58,000 nt of DNA from Apostichopus japonicus (GCF_037975245.1 NC_092580.1:8594501-8652500); one strand, 5' to 3'. Positions 45,110-58,000 are shown, numbered from the stretch's first letter. Notes: generated by a model not told the origin, from the sequence alone. Program-made: numbers and translations.

Positions 45110-45630
45110 AGGAGTGGGGGGTAGTAGGGAAGGGCCCCAAATCGCACCCATGTAATCCCAATTTGTGGATGCACCCTATTAGATGTAGCCACTATGATCG
45201 CAACCGTGCAATCCCACTTTGTAACATACCAAGGTTCCCTATAACTAAGATGTAGCCACCAATGATCTCTCCCGTACAATCCCAATTTGCTATCGACTGA
45301 GATTCCCTGTAACTTAGATGTAGCCACCAAAGATCACACAGTTACAGGGGATCTGGGTATCTTACAAAGTCAGATTGCACGGGTGAGATCTGCGGTGGCT
45401 TCATCTAAGTTACAGGGAATCTCAGTCGATAAAAACTTGGGGTTGTACGGGTGAGATCATTGGTTGCTACATCTAATAGGGGGTCGGGTTAAATTCAGAA
45501 ATTGGGATTACACGGGTGCGATCATAGTGGCTATATCTAATAGGGGATCGGGGTACATCCAAAAATTGGGATTACACGGGTGTGATCTACGGCCCTCCCT
45601 ATTTCTGGGGAGGGGGGGGGGGGGTTACAA
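45110..45630. repeat. Fold-back array: about 65-bp units in one orientation, then inverted
   Basis: Units built on GATGTAGCCACCAATGATC, CGTACAATCCCAATTTG and GATTCCCTGTAACTTAGATG occur in the left half (45120-45345) and in reverse complement in the right half (45345-45605). The halves could pair over roughly 230 bases. Ends are GGGAAGGGCC and GGCCCTCCC. Non-coding. Confidence 0.75.
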
Positions 45631-45719
45631 CACCACATTAGATTTATCATGTGATGACTGTGCATAGCGTACATATTTTACAATTAATTCATACAATCAC
45701 CAAATAGCGTAAGGCAACG

Positions 45720-46031
45720 ATGGTCGCAGCAGTTCTTGTGTACAATCTTCATAAACCAGTGACTTTGATCAACTGGTGTCGCACAACAATGAATTGTTCC
45801 ATTGACTTACGAAACTCGTCACTTTCAAGACTCTCCAAAGCATTGACGGAAGTTTTAAACTGGCATATCCTACCAACCACATGCACGATAGCTGAGGTAT
45901 TGGCCTGTCATGGTACTTATCTTAACTGTTTAGATTTTGAGCTAGAAGAGGAGCAAGTTTGGCATACTAAACCCCAACTCTTCCATCTGCTTGCTCGGAG
46001 TAATATCAACATTAAACCAAAGAATTTCTAA
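45720..46031 (+). CDS. Unrecognised 103-codon open frame
   Basis: ATG at 45720, stop at 46029. The peptide has mixed composition without low complexity and contains TIAEVLACHGTYLNCLDF and LEEEQVWHTKPQLFHLLA. I recognise no family. It lies between the fold-back array and composite element B, so it might be a fragment of a mobile-element protein. Length alone is not strong evidence in this window, where many frames of 60-100 codons arise by chance. Confidence 0.25.
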   Translation: MVAAVLVYNLHKPVTLINWCRTTMNCSIDLRNSSLSRLSKALTEVLNWHILPTTCTIAEVLACHGTYLNCLDFELEEEQVWHTKPQLFHLLARSNINIKPKNF

Positions 46032-46138
46032 AAATGGTTTTATATTACCTTCAACCCTCCCTATTTTCACACCATCTGTGCTTTAAATTATGCTCTTTCA
46101 CGTAAGGCAGAAAAACAATGATGGTAATATGGATCATT

Positions 46139-47742
46139 GCTTTTGTAGGCGATTCTACGTCACGGCCCACAATATCCGAAAGCCACACTTTTCAAGGTTT
46201 TAAGCCCATTATTTGTTGAGAATCTGAAAATTCACATTTCTCGTGAAAACATACCCATAATGTTGCACAAAATTCAGTCTATGGACAACCAATAGGGAAA
46301 AACCTCCTTCAACCCCTAATAGACAGGTACAAATTGCACGAGTAGAGGAAAGTAGGATGAAGAATGTTGGTGAGGAAATTTTCGAAAATTCAGACACAGT
46401 TAATTTATTGGTGTAGAAATATTGCAACCTCTTATTATGGCTATTATAAAACTTGGTTGAAGGAAATGAAAAATAGCAGATATTTCCGATATCAGGTATA
46501 TCGAAACCGAACACTACACACATAGGCGTAGGTCCCGTAGGAGGCGGGGCTGCAGCCCCCACCCCCCGCCCCGCAACCAATTTTTTCGGGCACCTACTGA
46601 GAGAAAAATAAATAGCAATGAATAGCTTAAAAATAATCTCCTTGGTAGTTAAAATAAAGTTCTAAGATTGGCCGACATTACTACTGTAAAAGAGAGTTTG
46701 ACATAATTGGATCTGTATGCTTTTTCTCCATCTACATAAGACATTTGGTTGTTTACATTAGCATCCGGCGGTATACTGTGCTACTTTCACGGACCGTGCG
46801 GTACACCATGCCATGCAATGTAATGACCGATGCTTGCTTATATGATATTGGCATCGATATGTTGAACGCGCGCTTCGCCCGCGAAAAATTTTGGCTTTTT
46901 TCTCTGGCAAGTCGTTACAGCCCCAAATCCAATTGGGCTACGCCTTCGACTACACACGTAGACAGTTTTTGAGGCTGTTCATCGTGGAACAAGCATTTCA
47001 ATGCTCACTGATATGATGTTATATCTGCTCTTTGCTTTACAAATTCGAACAGGCGTGTAGCGAGTAATTGCCATGGGAGGGGCGAAGCCTGTCTGCAAAC
47101 TATCTAAGCGAAGCGCCACCATGAGTTGGCGCGAAGCGTACAAGAAAAATTTTGGCCGAAAATGCCTCCCAGATCGCTAGAAATGACACTTCCCAGGCCT
47201 TGTAAGTTGCACCTAAGCATTGTCTATTTTGAAATTACTAGCGATGTCATAAAGAAAATTTGCTCGGGGGGGGGGGCGGTCGCCCGCTTCCCGAAATGCG
47301 TCATGTTCCCGACGACCCCGTCGAGTTCAAGACCAGCCACACACACACGTCCATGCACACACACGCGTTATGATAGACCATATATAGTATTTATATAGAT
47401 ACATTAGTGAGAGAGGGAAAAAAACGTCCAAAATGGAGTTGTCGGTGTAAGGGGTAGGGTGAGGCGCACACCGCTCCGTAATCCTTGATCTGTCACTGGC
47501 TACCCTGTGTATATAATTGGGATCAGCGCTTTAACTATGACTGTTCTCTTTCTCTTCCCGAGGTCTTGGCTATCTTCTACTCCCTCCCTTTCTCCTTTTT
47601 CTCTCTTTTTTCTTCTTCTTTTCCCTTCCTTTCTCTCCTCCTTTTTTTCCCCCTCCTTTTCCCTTTTTTCTTCTCTTTTTTTCTCTCCTCTTTTTCTTCC
47701 CCGGGGGGCGCGCCCCCAACGCCCCCCCTGGATACGCACCTG
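46139..47742 (-). mobile_element. Composite TIR element, copy B, inverted and truncated
   Basis: This is the reverse complement of copy A without its nested insertions. It ends at 47742 with the same CAGGTGCGTATCCAGG terminus (read on the minus strand) and loses homology at about 46139, lacking the final 270 bp of copy A. Shared landmarks include the purine-rich block (47560-47710), the CAGGCGTGTAGCG internal end (47050), and the strings around 46440-46530 and 46860-46960. Confidence 0.7.
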
Positions 47743-47895
47743 ATTACTATTCAGTTGTTAGTTTTATGAGATTACCTTTGCTTACTATTTTTCTCACCAA
47801 CAACGCTCGCGAGAGGTTTATTAACAAATAACAAGGCATTAACTGATCTGGTACATTATCTCCGTCGTCGTGAATCCACACTGATAGGTGATAAC

Positions 47896-48080
47896 CAGTA
47901 GCGTAACCAGCTGAGGGGTGTGTGGCATGATGGGAGCTCTCAGTTAAATGTCTCTCTCCCCCCCCCCACCCCCTTTTCACTTGACCCTCTAAATGATATT
48001 TGGTGGGGGAAATATAGCGGACGACACTTACAAATGCATTTAAAAGTGTAACATGTGTTAATATCGTTAAAACTTGCGCC
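47896..48080. other. Foreign block within the first satellite monomer
   Basis: After GATAGGTGATAAC the monomer is interrupted by CAGTAGCGTAACCAGCTGAG and a C-tract block, resuming near 48085 with the AGATTATTATATTTGATTAT part. The start resembles a hAT-like end, but the other end was not recognised. Confidence 0.35.
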
Positions 48081-51000
48081 TATTTTATCAGATTATTATA
48101 TTTGATTATTAATTGAACTGTAGTATACTTTCTACTCACTATTTGCAAATTGGCTAACAAGATTTATTAAACTTTCGTTTACTTGTTCAAAAGTCAGATA
48201 TCTCTTTATGACTGTTTGTTTGTTTGTTTGTTTATAGATTGACTTAGTTAATGCAATCGTTTTGGCAGCATTTACTTCATCGAAGAGTACTACACTTCAT
48301 GTGAAAGTCTATAAACGTATTCACTTCTTTATTATTTTGATCATTTCACTCTAAGTCAACAAATTAAAATGTCTTACCAAGGTCTTCTACAGAGAAACCA
48401 AAAAATTAAATATTATTTTAACTTGACGTTATTGGAGTGTGTATATCCAAACGTTACAACAATTCTCTTGTTAACGAGCTCAACATGCAAGAGCAAAGTA
48501 ACTTTATGAATACAGCAAGAACAATAAGCTATTTATTTAATGCAAAGAAGTCTCAATACGTGTTTGCTGATGAATTTTGGAAAACAAACTTCCGAAGCAG
48601 ATTCAATGTTACTTATTCTAAATGCACTCTGACCGGGTGGGTTTAATGTCGAAAAGCTGTCGCAATCGACAGAAAAACATTTATTTTATGTTGCCCTTAT
48701 GGCGCGAACGATTTACCGTAAAATCACTGCAACCGCCCATATCAGCACGTTCATTAAACAATTGTAACCTATATATACTATATATACTCGTATCGTTCAC
48801 TTTTTTTACCCAATTCTACAGAGGAAACGTTTGAAAACACCTGTTCATTCATTACAATAGCGAGAATGACACAATTTCGCAAGATAAGGTAAGCCGAAAG
48901 AAAGATACTATTCAAGAGAAGGGACATAAGATAGGCTAGCCACGAAAGTGAAAGTATTCCTATGCCTAACGGTCGTAAACGAAACAGAGAGATTTGATTT
49001 ACGCATGGTCTGTTTGGCGGGACTTGCAAATTTGATTGAAGTATGTAGAATATACGGACTCGTTAGTAAATCTGGCGAATTTTATGCAGCTCATATTGAT
49101 ATGGAAATTGCATAGAATGGTGTCATTTTCAATTAGCATTTATTGTAATAAGCTGGAAAGTTCGAAGTTTAAATTTGGCAAACACGTACTAAGACTTTAA
49201 GTGCACCCGAACCGAATTGTACAGTTGCTTATAATAGCGTTTTCGACTTAAGTGACGTCGGTATATTGCCGCAGTCGTCGTAAATCCATACAGATAGGCG
49301 ATAACATTATTCACAGGTGTATACATTATCGTGTGGAGCATGAGTTCCGGGATACTCTCACACACCGTCTACTCACCGTTCTAACTTTAGTTTAGCAATT
49401 CAATTTTGGCAGCATTTACTTCATCAAGGGGTTCTTCACTTCATGTTAATGTCTATAGATATCTTACTTCTTAATATTGTGTACGACTTCAAATAAATTA
49501 CTTACCTCCGACTTCAATAGAGAGACATAAAGAAGTCAAAATATTATTGTGAATTTACGTTACGAAAGTGTATATTGTTTGATAGTACTGCAAGTCTATC
49601 GTTAAAGTACTCAACATGCCAGAGCAAGAGCATATTGTTGTAAATACTGCAAGAACAATTGATTGTTCATTCTGTGCAATACATTTAGTGACATTGGTAT
49701 ATTAACCCCGTCGTCGTGAATCCTCACATATAGGAAGTTAGTATAGCAAATTATTACATTTGAATAATCAATGAACTGTAGTATACTTTCTACTCACTGT
49801 TTTGCAAGTTGGCTAACAAGATTTGTTAAAATTTGGTATTTTTTCACAAGTCATATATCTTTATATGACTTGAGGACGTTTCCACTGTTTGTCTAGAGAT
49901 TGACTTAGTTTGACAGCACTTACTTCATCGGAGGGATCTTCAATTCATGTGAATGTCTATGAACGTTTTAACTTCTTAATTGGTTGATAATTTACTTTAA
50001 GTCATGAAATTAAACATGGCTTACCGGGGGTATATACCAGTGTGTGCTATAGAGAAATCAAAAGAAGTACATATTATCGTTTATAGACATTACAGAAGTG
50101 TATTTTTCCACACGTTACAACAATCATCTTACTTACGTACTCAACATGCAAGAGCAAAGTTTTTAATTAATATACAGACAGATTAATCGGCTGTTCAATA
50201 AATACAAGACATTAACTGACGTTGGTACATTATCCCACGTCGCAGTGAATCCACACAGGCGATAACATTATTCACAGGTGTATATATTATCGTTTGGAGC
50301 ATGATTTTCGTGTTATTCTCACATAACGTATACTCATCATTCTAAACTTCTCATGAAGACATTACCATTGCTTGTATGTACAAAATGTGATTAACAATTA
50401 CATTTTGGCAGCATTTTCTTTATCGAGGGGGTCTTCCTTCATTTGAATGTGTATAGTCATATTACTTGTTTGTATGGTAACTTTTTTACTATACAAAATG
50501 AAATTAAAATATCCTACCATTCACTGCAATAGAGACCAAAACACAATATATTACCTTTTATTAACATTACTGAGGTGTTTATTTCTTTATGGTACAACAA
50601 GTTTCTAGTTTAAGTACTCAACATGCGAGAATAGGAATGTAGTGTTGTGAATACAGCCAGAACAATTGATAATACATTTAGTGGACAGCACAGAGTGACG
50701 TCGGTATATTGCCCACGTTGTGTGGAACCTCACAGATATTAGAGCTTAATCAGGGGTGGCTACATTATCTTTTGGAACCGATTCCCGGTATACCCTCACC
50801 CATCGTATGAGGATCATTCTTATTTAGTTGTATCACTTTACACGGAAATTAATGTTTATTACATTTGATTATTCACTAAGCTGAAGTATACTTGCTACTA
50901 AATATTTTTGCAAGTTAGATAACAAGATTTGTTAAAATGTGGTATATTTGTTTCTTTTGTTTCTTAAGTATTTTGATCAGTTTACACTAAGTCTTTAAAT

Positions 51001-54000
51001 TAAAATGTCTTACCAAACAAGTCTTTAGAGAAATCAGTAGAAGAAAATATTATCGTAAATTGACATTACTGAAGTGTATATTTCTACATGTTACAACAAT
51101 TCTCTTGTTTACATATTTAACATGGAAGAGCAGTTTTATGAATACAGCAAGAATAATCAGCTTTTCATTTAATGCATAGAATCAAGTGATGTTGCTACAT
51201 TTTCCCCGTCGTAGTGAACCCATACAGATAGGTGATAACCTTAATTGCAAGTGTGTACATTATCGTTTGGAGCATAATTTCCGGGATATTCTCACAAATC
51301 GTCTACTCACCATTCTAAAGATTGTTTAACAATTAAAATTTGGCAGCAGTTACTTCATCAAAGGGTGTTTTACTTCATGTTAATGTCTATAGACGTATTA
51401 CTTCTAAATATTGTGTATAATTAATTAATGTTAATTATAATAAATTTAATTATAATAATATATAATTTTTACTATACAAATTAAAATTAAAATATCTTAC
51501 CCCAGGCTTCATTAGAGTAAAAGAGAAGCAAAAATATTATCGTGAATGAACGTAAGTGAGGTAAATATTTCTTTATGGTACAGCAAGTCTATTGTAAAAG
51601 TACTTAACATGCGAGAGCAGAGTATAGTGCAATGAATACAGCCAGGACAGTTAACTGTTCAGTCAGTACAAAGCATTAAGTGACATTGGTATATTAACCC
51701 CGTCGTCGTGAATCCACACTTTTAGGAGATTATAACAGCAGATTATTATATTTGATTATTCGCAGAACTGTAGTATGCTTTCCACTCCCTATTATGCAAG
51801 TTGTCTAAGAATATTCGTTAACATTGGGCATATATGTGCACAACTCATACATCGTTTTATCTCATGAAGACATTACCAATGCTTGTATGTATACATTAAA
51901 CTAGTTTAACAATTGAATAGTGGCCGCATTTACCTTGTCGAGGGGATCTTCCCTTCATGTGAATGTCTATTGTCATAATATCTCTTAATATAGCAATCTT
52001 TTACTACACAACTTCAGATTAAGATATCTTACCCCAGACTTTAATGTAGAGAAAAAAAATCAAAACATTATCTTCAATTAACATATCTGAGATGTATATT
52101 TCTTTATGGTATAACAAGTCTACTGTCTAAGTACTCAACACGCGAGAGCAGAGTAAAGTATTTGGAATACAGCCAGAACAATTGACTGTTCATTTTAGTG
52201 AAAAGCTTTAGGTGACGTCGGTATACTGCGTCCCGTCGTCGTGAATCCTCAAAGATTGGGGACCTTAATCAGGGGTTTGCGCACCATTTTTATTTAGTTT
52301 TAAAGATAATTTTATGTTTTTCCTTTTCACACCCGTTACCGTCATGAGAACTCCATTTATATCTATGTATCATGAGATATACAATATATCACCAACATTT
52401 TACTTACACAATATCTTTCCCAACCATTTATGTTACTACTATCTTTGACACTTGAGCCTTGTTTTATCAGATTATTACATTTGATTATTCACTGAACTGT
52501 AGATACTTTCTACTCACTATTTTGCAAGTTGGCTAACAAGATTTGTTAAAATTGTGTATATTTGTTCACAAGTCATATATTTTTATATAACTTGAAGACG
52601 TTTCCGCTGTTTGTCTGTAGATTGACTTAGTCAATGTAATAGTTGGCAACATTACTTTATCGAAGGGATCTTTACTTCATGTGAATGTCTTAAGACGTAT
52701 TCACTTCTTTATGATTTTGATCATTTAATATTAGTCTTTAAATGCATATGACTTAAAATGTCATCTATAGGGAAAACATAAGAAGAAATATAGTATCGTA
52801 AATTAGCGTTACTGAAGAAATTATTTCCGCACATTAAAACAATTATGTTGTTTACGTACACAACATGCAAGAGGAAAGTAATTTCATGGATACATACAGA
52901 ATAATCGGCTGTTCATTATACAAGGCATTAACTGACGTTGGTACATTACCTCCGACATGATGAATCAACACAGATAGGTAATAATCTTAATTACAGGTGT
53001 ATACATTATCGTTTGGAACCTGGTTTACTATCAACTCTCACATATTGTCTGTAAATAATTCTAACTCAGTTGCATAACTTTAAAGAATAATTCATTATTC
53101 TCCTTTGCACACTCGTTATAATCTGTGGGAAGCCCAGTTGTGACTCTGGATCATGAAGTATATACTGTATCACTACTTAACGTTTATATAGACATTACGT
53201 TTCTTCTTTATCGTATGCATCTTATAACAGAGACAACTGTCATTGATAACGTTCTTCCTATTCCGACTGTAAAAATGACCACTTTGTATGATTATGCAAC
53301 CACGGTTTGATATATACGACGTGAGTAACCCTTCAAGGTCTGAATAAGTGAAAAGTCCGAATTTGAATGACTCCTGATTATTATTTGTAATTATTTGTTG
53401 AACTGTAGTATACTTTTTACTCATTATTTTGCAAGTTCGCTAAGAAGACTTTTAAAGTAATGTATATATGTTCACAACTCATAATTCGGTTTATCTCATG
53501 AAATCATTGCCACGCCTTGTCTGTACATTGAACTAGTTGAACAATTCCTTTTTGGCAGCAATTATTTCATCGACCGGGTCTTCAATATATCTTTAGACAT
53601 ATTTCTTTTAATATTGTCATTTTTACTATAAAACTTGAATTAAGATATCTTACCATGGACTGCAAAAGAGAGAACAATAGAAGCCAAAATATTATAGTTA
53701 ATTAACGATACTGAGGTATATATTTCTTAATGGTGCACGTCTATTGTTAAATGACTCATCATGAAGGAGAGCAGAGTATAATGTTATGATTACAGCCAGA
53801 ACAATTGACTGCTCATTTAGTGAAAAGCATTAAGTGGCATTGATATATTAGCCCCGTCGTCGTGAATCCTCTAGGGAAAGAAGATTATTAAAGCAGATTA
53901 TAATATTTCATTATGCACTGAACTCTTATATGGGCTTTAAACATTATTTTGCTAGTTCGCCAAGAAGATTTGTTTAAATTCTATATTTTCAAAACTCATA

Positions 54001-54092
54001 CATCGGTTTATCTCATGAAATCATTACCACGCCTTGTCTGTACATTGACCTACAGTTGAACAATTCAATTTTGGCAGCAATTATTTCATCGT

Positions 54093-54339
54093 GGAGTGTT
54101 AGCTCAGTGGTTCAATCATAAGGTCCCCGGTTCGAGTCACTCCCAGATTAATGTATGTCGTCCAGTTACCGAGTTGTTGACAATTAACAATTCATAATCA
54201 TGGACGTTAAATATGAATGTAAGAGACTGACTTCGGTCAGCTTGCGGCTTTGATAAGCCAATGAGGCTTCTTCGCGAGTTCCTGCTTGCAGGAGGATCTA
54301 AAATACATACATACATATACATACATACATACATACATC
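54093..54339 (+). mobile_element. tRNA-derived SINE, copy 2
   Basis: Same family as 26114-26396, with box A, box B CGGTTCGAGTC, the same body and an (ACAT)n tail. About 15 bases between box A and box B are deleted. It interrupts a satellite monomer; the uninterrupted monomer near 53565-53585 (TTTCATCGACCGGGTC) shows the empty site. Confidence 0.8.
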
Positions 54340-56149
54340 TACCGGGTCTTCACTTCATGTTAATATCTTTAGAGATATTACTTCTTAATATTGTCATTTT
54401 TAGTATGCAACTTTCATAAATATATCTTACCCCACACTGCAATAGAGAGAATAAAGAAGTAAATATATTATCGTAAATTAACGATACTGAGGTATATACT
54501 GTAATGGTACAAGTCTATTGTTAAAGTACTCAACATGCGAGAGCAGAGTATACTGTTATGATTTACAGCCAGAACAATTGACTGTTCATTTAGTGAAAAG
54601 CATTAAGTGGCATTGGTATATTACCCCGTCGTCGTGAATCCTCTTGGGAAAGCAGATTATATCAGATTATAATATTTCACTATGCGCTGAACTTTAATAT
54701 GGGTTTTAATCATTATTTTGCTAGTTCGCTAAGAAGATTTATTAAATTTATTAAAAATTATTTAATGTGCCTATTCACTGAACTGAAGTATACCTTTTAC
54801 TCACTTTTTGCAATTGGCTTACAAGCTTTGTTAAAATTTTGTAAACAAGTTCACATTTTATACATTTTAAAAAACATAAAAAACGTTTCGACTTAGTTAA
54901 AAAAAAAAAATCATTCAAATAATCGAATGGATCTTCACTTCATGTTAATGTCTATAAACGTATTCACTTCTAATTATTTTGATCATTTTACTATAAGTCG
55001 TCAAATTAAGATATCTTACCATCGTCTTCTATAGAGAAATCAACAGAAGAAAAATATAACGGTAAATTAAGGTTACTGAAGAGTATATTTCCATACGTTA
55101 CAGCAGTTTTCTTGTTTACGTACTCAACGTCCAAGAGCAAAGTAATGTAATGAATACATCCAGAATAATCGACTGTTCATTTAATACAAGGCATTAACTG
55201 ATGTTAGTTCATTACCCTCGTCGTAGTGAATCAATACAGATAGGTGATAACTTTAATCGCAGGTGTATTCATTATCGTTTGGACCTGAAATACGGTCTAC
55301 TCTCACATATCGTTTCACATCGAGACGGGATCGTCACTTCATGTGAATGTCTATAAACGTATTCACTTCTTTATAATTAATCATATTGCAATAAGTAGTC
55401 AAATTAAATGTCTTTTATCTGTCTGTTTATCCCTATAGAGAAATGTTTCCGTAAATTAAAGTTATTGAAGTGTTTATTTCTTTATGTTACAATAATTCTC
55501 TCTTTTATACTACGCAACATGCGATAGAAGAGTAAACTTTTATAAATACAAGCAGAAACAAGAGGCTATTTATTAAGCGAAAAAAACATTACGATACGTT
55601 GGAACATTACCGAGTAGGTGCACTTTTCCTTTCCTATTTACCGTCTGTGTCTTACATCAGAGACAACTGAGGTTATCTACATTCTCCTACTCTGACTTTA
55701 AGCTGACAACTTTGTATTACTATAAACCTTTAGTGTCATATACGATGAGAGGAACCCTTCTAGGTTTGAATAAGTGAATAAGTCGAGGTTATATGTGACT
55801 GCCGCTCAGCTTCGTGTGGGTGATTCATTTTAAAACCTTGTGCCTTGTTACAGCAGATTATTACATTCGCTGGACTGTAGTATATACCTTTTTTCACTAT
55901 TTTGAAAGTTGGTTAAGGGTGTATTTCATTTTATAACAATTTTCTTGTTCAAGTGGTCAACATTTGAGATCAAACAGATACCGTTATGACTACAGTCAAC
56001 ACAATTAGCCATTCCGTCATTACAAAGCATTAACAACTAAACCTTAACGTTGAGGTTTATATATAATTGGTCTTTGAATATATGGTGAGAAAATCTACGT
56101 TAACTTTGCTTTTGTTCATGTTTTAAGGTATTTTATTTACCATTAACAC

Positions 56150-56358
56150 AATTATGCACAAGCCTGCACAAGCCTGCACATCCCTACACGATGTCATAAA
56201 CACAATCCTGGACAATGACATGAGAACAGTGCTTCACCATCATGCGCAATCTTGTGCAATGCTATGAAGATAATCCTGCACAATGCCATTAACACAATCC
56301 TGTACAAAGCCATGAACACAATGCTTCACATTCCTGTGCAATGCTATAAACACAATCT
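56150..56358. repeat. Minisatellite of about 25-bp units
   Basis: Degenerate units of the form ACACAATCCTGCACAATGCC repeat eight to nine times, beginning with three short CAAGCCTGCA copies. No recognised function. Confidence 0.75.
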
Positions 56359-58000
56359 TAAGTTAAAATGACGTCAAATGAAAGCCAACTTATGACCTTT
56401 GTTAACTTACTGCAAGATTCCGGAACTGTAGATAAGCCGAAAAGAAGAGTGACATCGTTACTACTTTAACTATGACCTCACAGTGCATTGTTACAAGACC
56501 AGCGACGGAAATATAATTTAAAACAATTAATATGAAACGTATTCAATACAACTATAAGCAACCATTTCTGGGCGCCTTAAAGCATTATTTAAGCTTTCCA
56601 AACACAGTTCAATGCAATATATCACTAAGTATTCAACATTAAATATTTGAATTCCCACACAATTTAATATGATCTTGTTTTATTAACTAAAAATACGCAC
56701 ATATTTCGCAGAGTTGATGGAAATCTAGTTGGAGCAAAGAAAATAAGAATGGCAAAATAACCATTCTAATTTACTTTTCAAATATTCAATATTGTTATTA
56801 CGCCGTTTACAGCATTTTCTGTTTCTTGCTCAACATATGAACTTTTGAAAAGAAATAGGATAATAGAATTGTATCACAAACAGAGCAGGCAAACTGAAAT
56901 ACCACTAAGCCGCGTGATAGATCCAGGATTTCTTCAAACATAATGGGTCCTTTGAATTAAAAGTTCGAAACGCTATTTTTTCTATCGACATTGTTAGCAT
57001 CATCATTGCTTGGAATCTCAACAGTGACATTGTCAAAATGCTAAATTATATGGAATGTGGTATGAATAAGAAATGCCGCAAGACTAAATGAAAAATTTGT
57101 TGATGATCTTATCCCCCCACATGTAATGTATAGGGAGAAAAGATATTGTTTTTCACCCCACAACATTAATGTGTGGAAGTGTGAGTGGGTGGGTTGGTGC
57201 GAGAGTATGTGTGAGTAAACAAGCGTTGCGAACTCCTCCTAGACCATTAGTCAAATCATGTACAAACTTGGTGGTAGGTATCTGATCATGTAAAATCGTG
57301 CTTTTGTGTTTGATGACGTCATAGGTCACAGGCCCAGCGGTCAAAGATCAAGACACCTAAACATTTGTTTTTTAGCCATTTTCTGCCTGTCAAAGTCTAT
57401 GTAAAATGCAGCAAAACACACGATATGTAGAGAATGATGAAAAAAATATTAAAATATAACAGATTTAAGTGTTTAGGTTCGAGAACAGAAGTCAGTTGAG
57501 GTGAAAGGTTAATTTGGCCTAATGATAGCAATCAGATGCGTTAAGAAGAAACCCAACAATCACAACCGTCATGGAAGGGTGAGATCTGCAACTCCATCAA
57601 TTGCCCTCTCGTTTCTTATTATTTGGAATTCCTGAAAGCGACAACAAATACTAAGTTCATGAGGAAATGAAAAAAATTACATTGACATTTCTGAACTCAT
57701 TCTTTGTTATGAGTAGGAGGTGGTATGAATTTTGATTTAATATGAAATGTACTTTGGTAATGTCACAAAGACAATTTTGATTACAATCGATGAAATTTTC
57801 TACTGCACTTTCACACTTAAAACTATAAAAGATGTAGTGTCGTTGTACTGTCGTAGGAATGAATGAAAGCAACATTGGATAGAAAAAAAAGAAAGGACAT
57901 AATCATGAGTAACATACCACAACCTGGACGTGTAACAAAAGCCGCAATGAAAAAGAACACAATTTTTACAGTTTTATCGTTATTTTTAGAGCTACAATAA
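56359..58000. other. No gene recognised
   Basis: AT-rich sequence after the minisatellite. Short open frames only; no repeat family from elsewhere in the window is recognised here. Confidence 0.5.

Larger units (their letters stand above)
47836..56040. repeat. Diverged satellite-like array of about 0.5-kb monomers
   Basis: The motif CAACATGC(A/G)AGAGCA and relatives recur at 48481, 49612, 50142, 50619, 51119, 51605, 52137, 52861, 53757, 54531, 55125 and 55515, most often 480-600 bp apart. A second landmark, CGTCGTCGTGAATCC, recurs about 80-110 bp after it; others are TTTGGCAGCATTTACTTCATCG and CTTCATGTGAATGTCTAT. Two monomer types alternate irregularly: one with GATAGGTGATAAC and ATTATCGTTTGG, the other with GCGAGAGCAGAGT and AGCAGATTAT. 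No open frame is conserved. Confidence 0.8.

Overview
This 58 kb window is AT-rich, intron-rich animal genomic DNA with one gene that can be modelled confidently and a very high load of microsatellites, transposon remnants and degenerate tandem repeats. The fibrinogen-related gene, a tRNA-headed SINE, a Penelope-like element with a GIY-YIG nuclease end and many hAT-type non-autonomous elements with poly-G/C flanks suggest a marine invertebrate deuterostome. An echinoderm, possibly a sea cucumber, is my best guess, but that is an inference from style and not proven by a diagnostic gene.

Layout. 0-7.9 kb: no gene; one terminal-inverted-repeat element (2302-2706), a (TA)n tract and a 510-bp ATGT array. 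7.9-10.4 kb: three diverged copies of one non-coding segment. 11.7-14.9 kb: a hAT-like element with 8-bp target duplication (11756-13044), then a fold-back element with about 110-bp inverted ends and internal copies of an RFX-type X-box palindrome (13812-14856). 19.5-21.3 kb: the 3' end of a Penelope-like element, with a decayed hammerhead-like motif, and the 3' end of a CR1-like LINE. 23.8-30.7 kb: a segment present three times head-to-tail. 32.1-39.5 kb: the gene. 41.4-47.7 kb: two inverted copies of a composite TIR element with nested insertions. 47.8-56.0 kb: a diverged satellite-like array of roughly 0.5-kb monomers, interrupted by a SINE. 56.1-58 kb: a short minisatellite and unannotatable sequence.

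The gene (plus strand, 32199-39110) has CCAAT and TATA boxes, six coding exons with consistent GT-AG borders and phases, and a poly(A) signal. It encodes a 417-residue secreted protein: signal peptide, TIL-type cysteine-rich domain, a second cysteine-rich/EGF-like block, and a C-terminal fibrinogen domain. Such proteins act as secreted lectins in invertebrate immunity or as matrix proteins; this is family knowledge, not shown here. Its TIL and EGF exons are duplicated in tandem, and the upstream copy runs straight into a 751-bp GATA array that replaces the start of the fibrinogen domain. The copies differ by almost only amino-acid-changing substitutions in the EGF exon, whereas much of the TIL exon is identical. 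This is the most interesting feature of the window.
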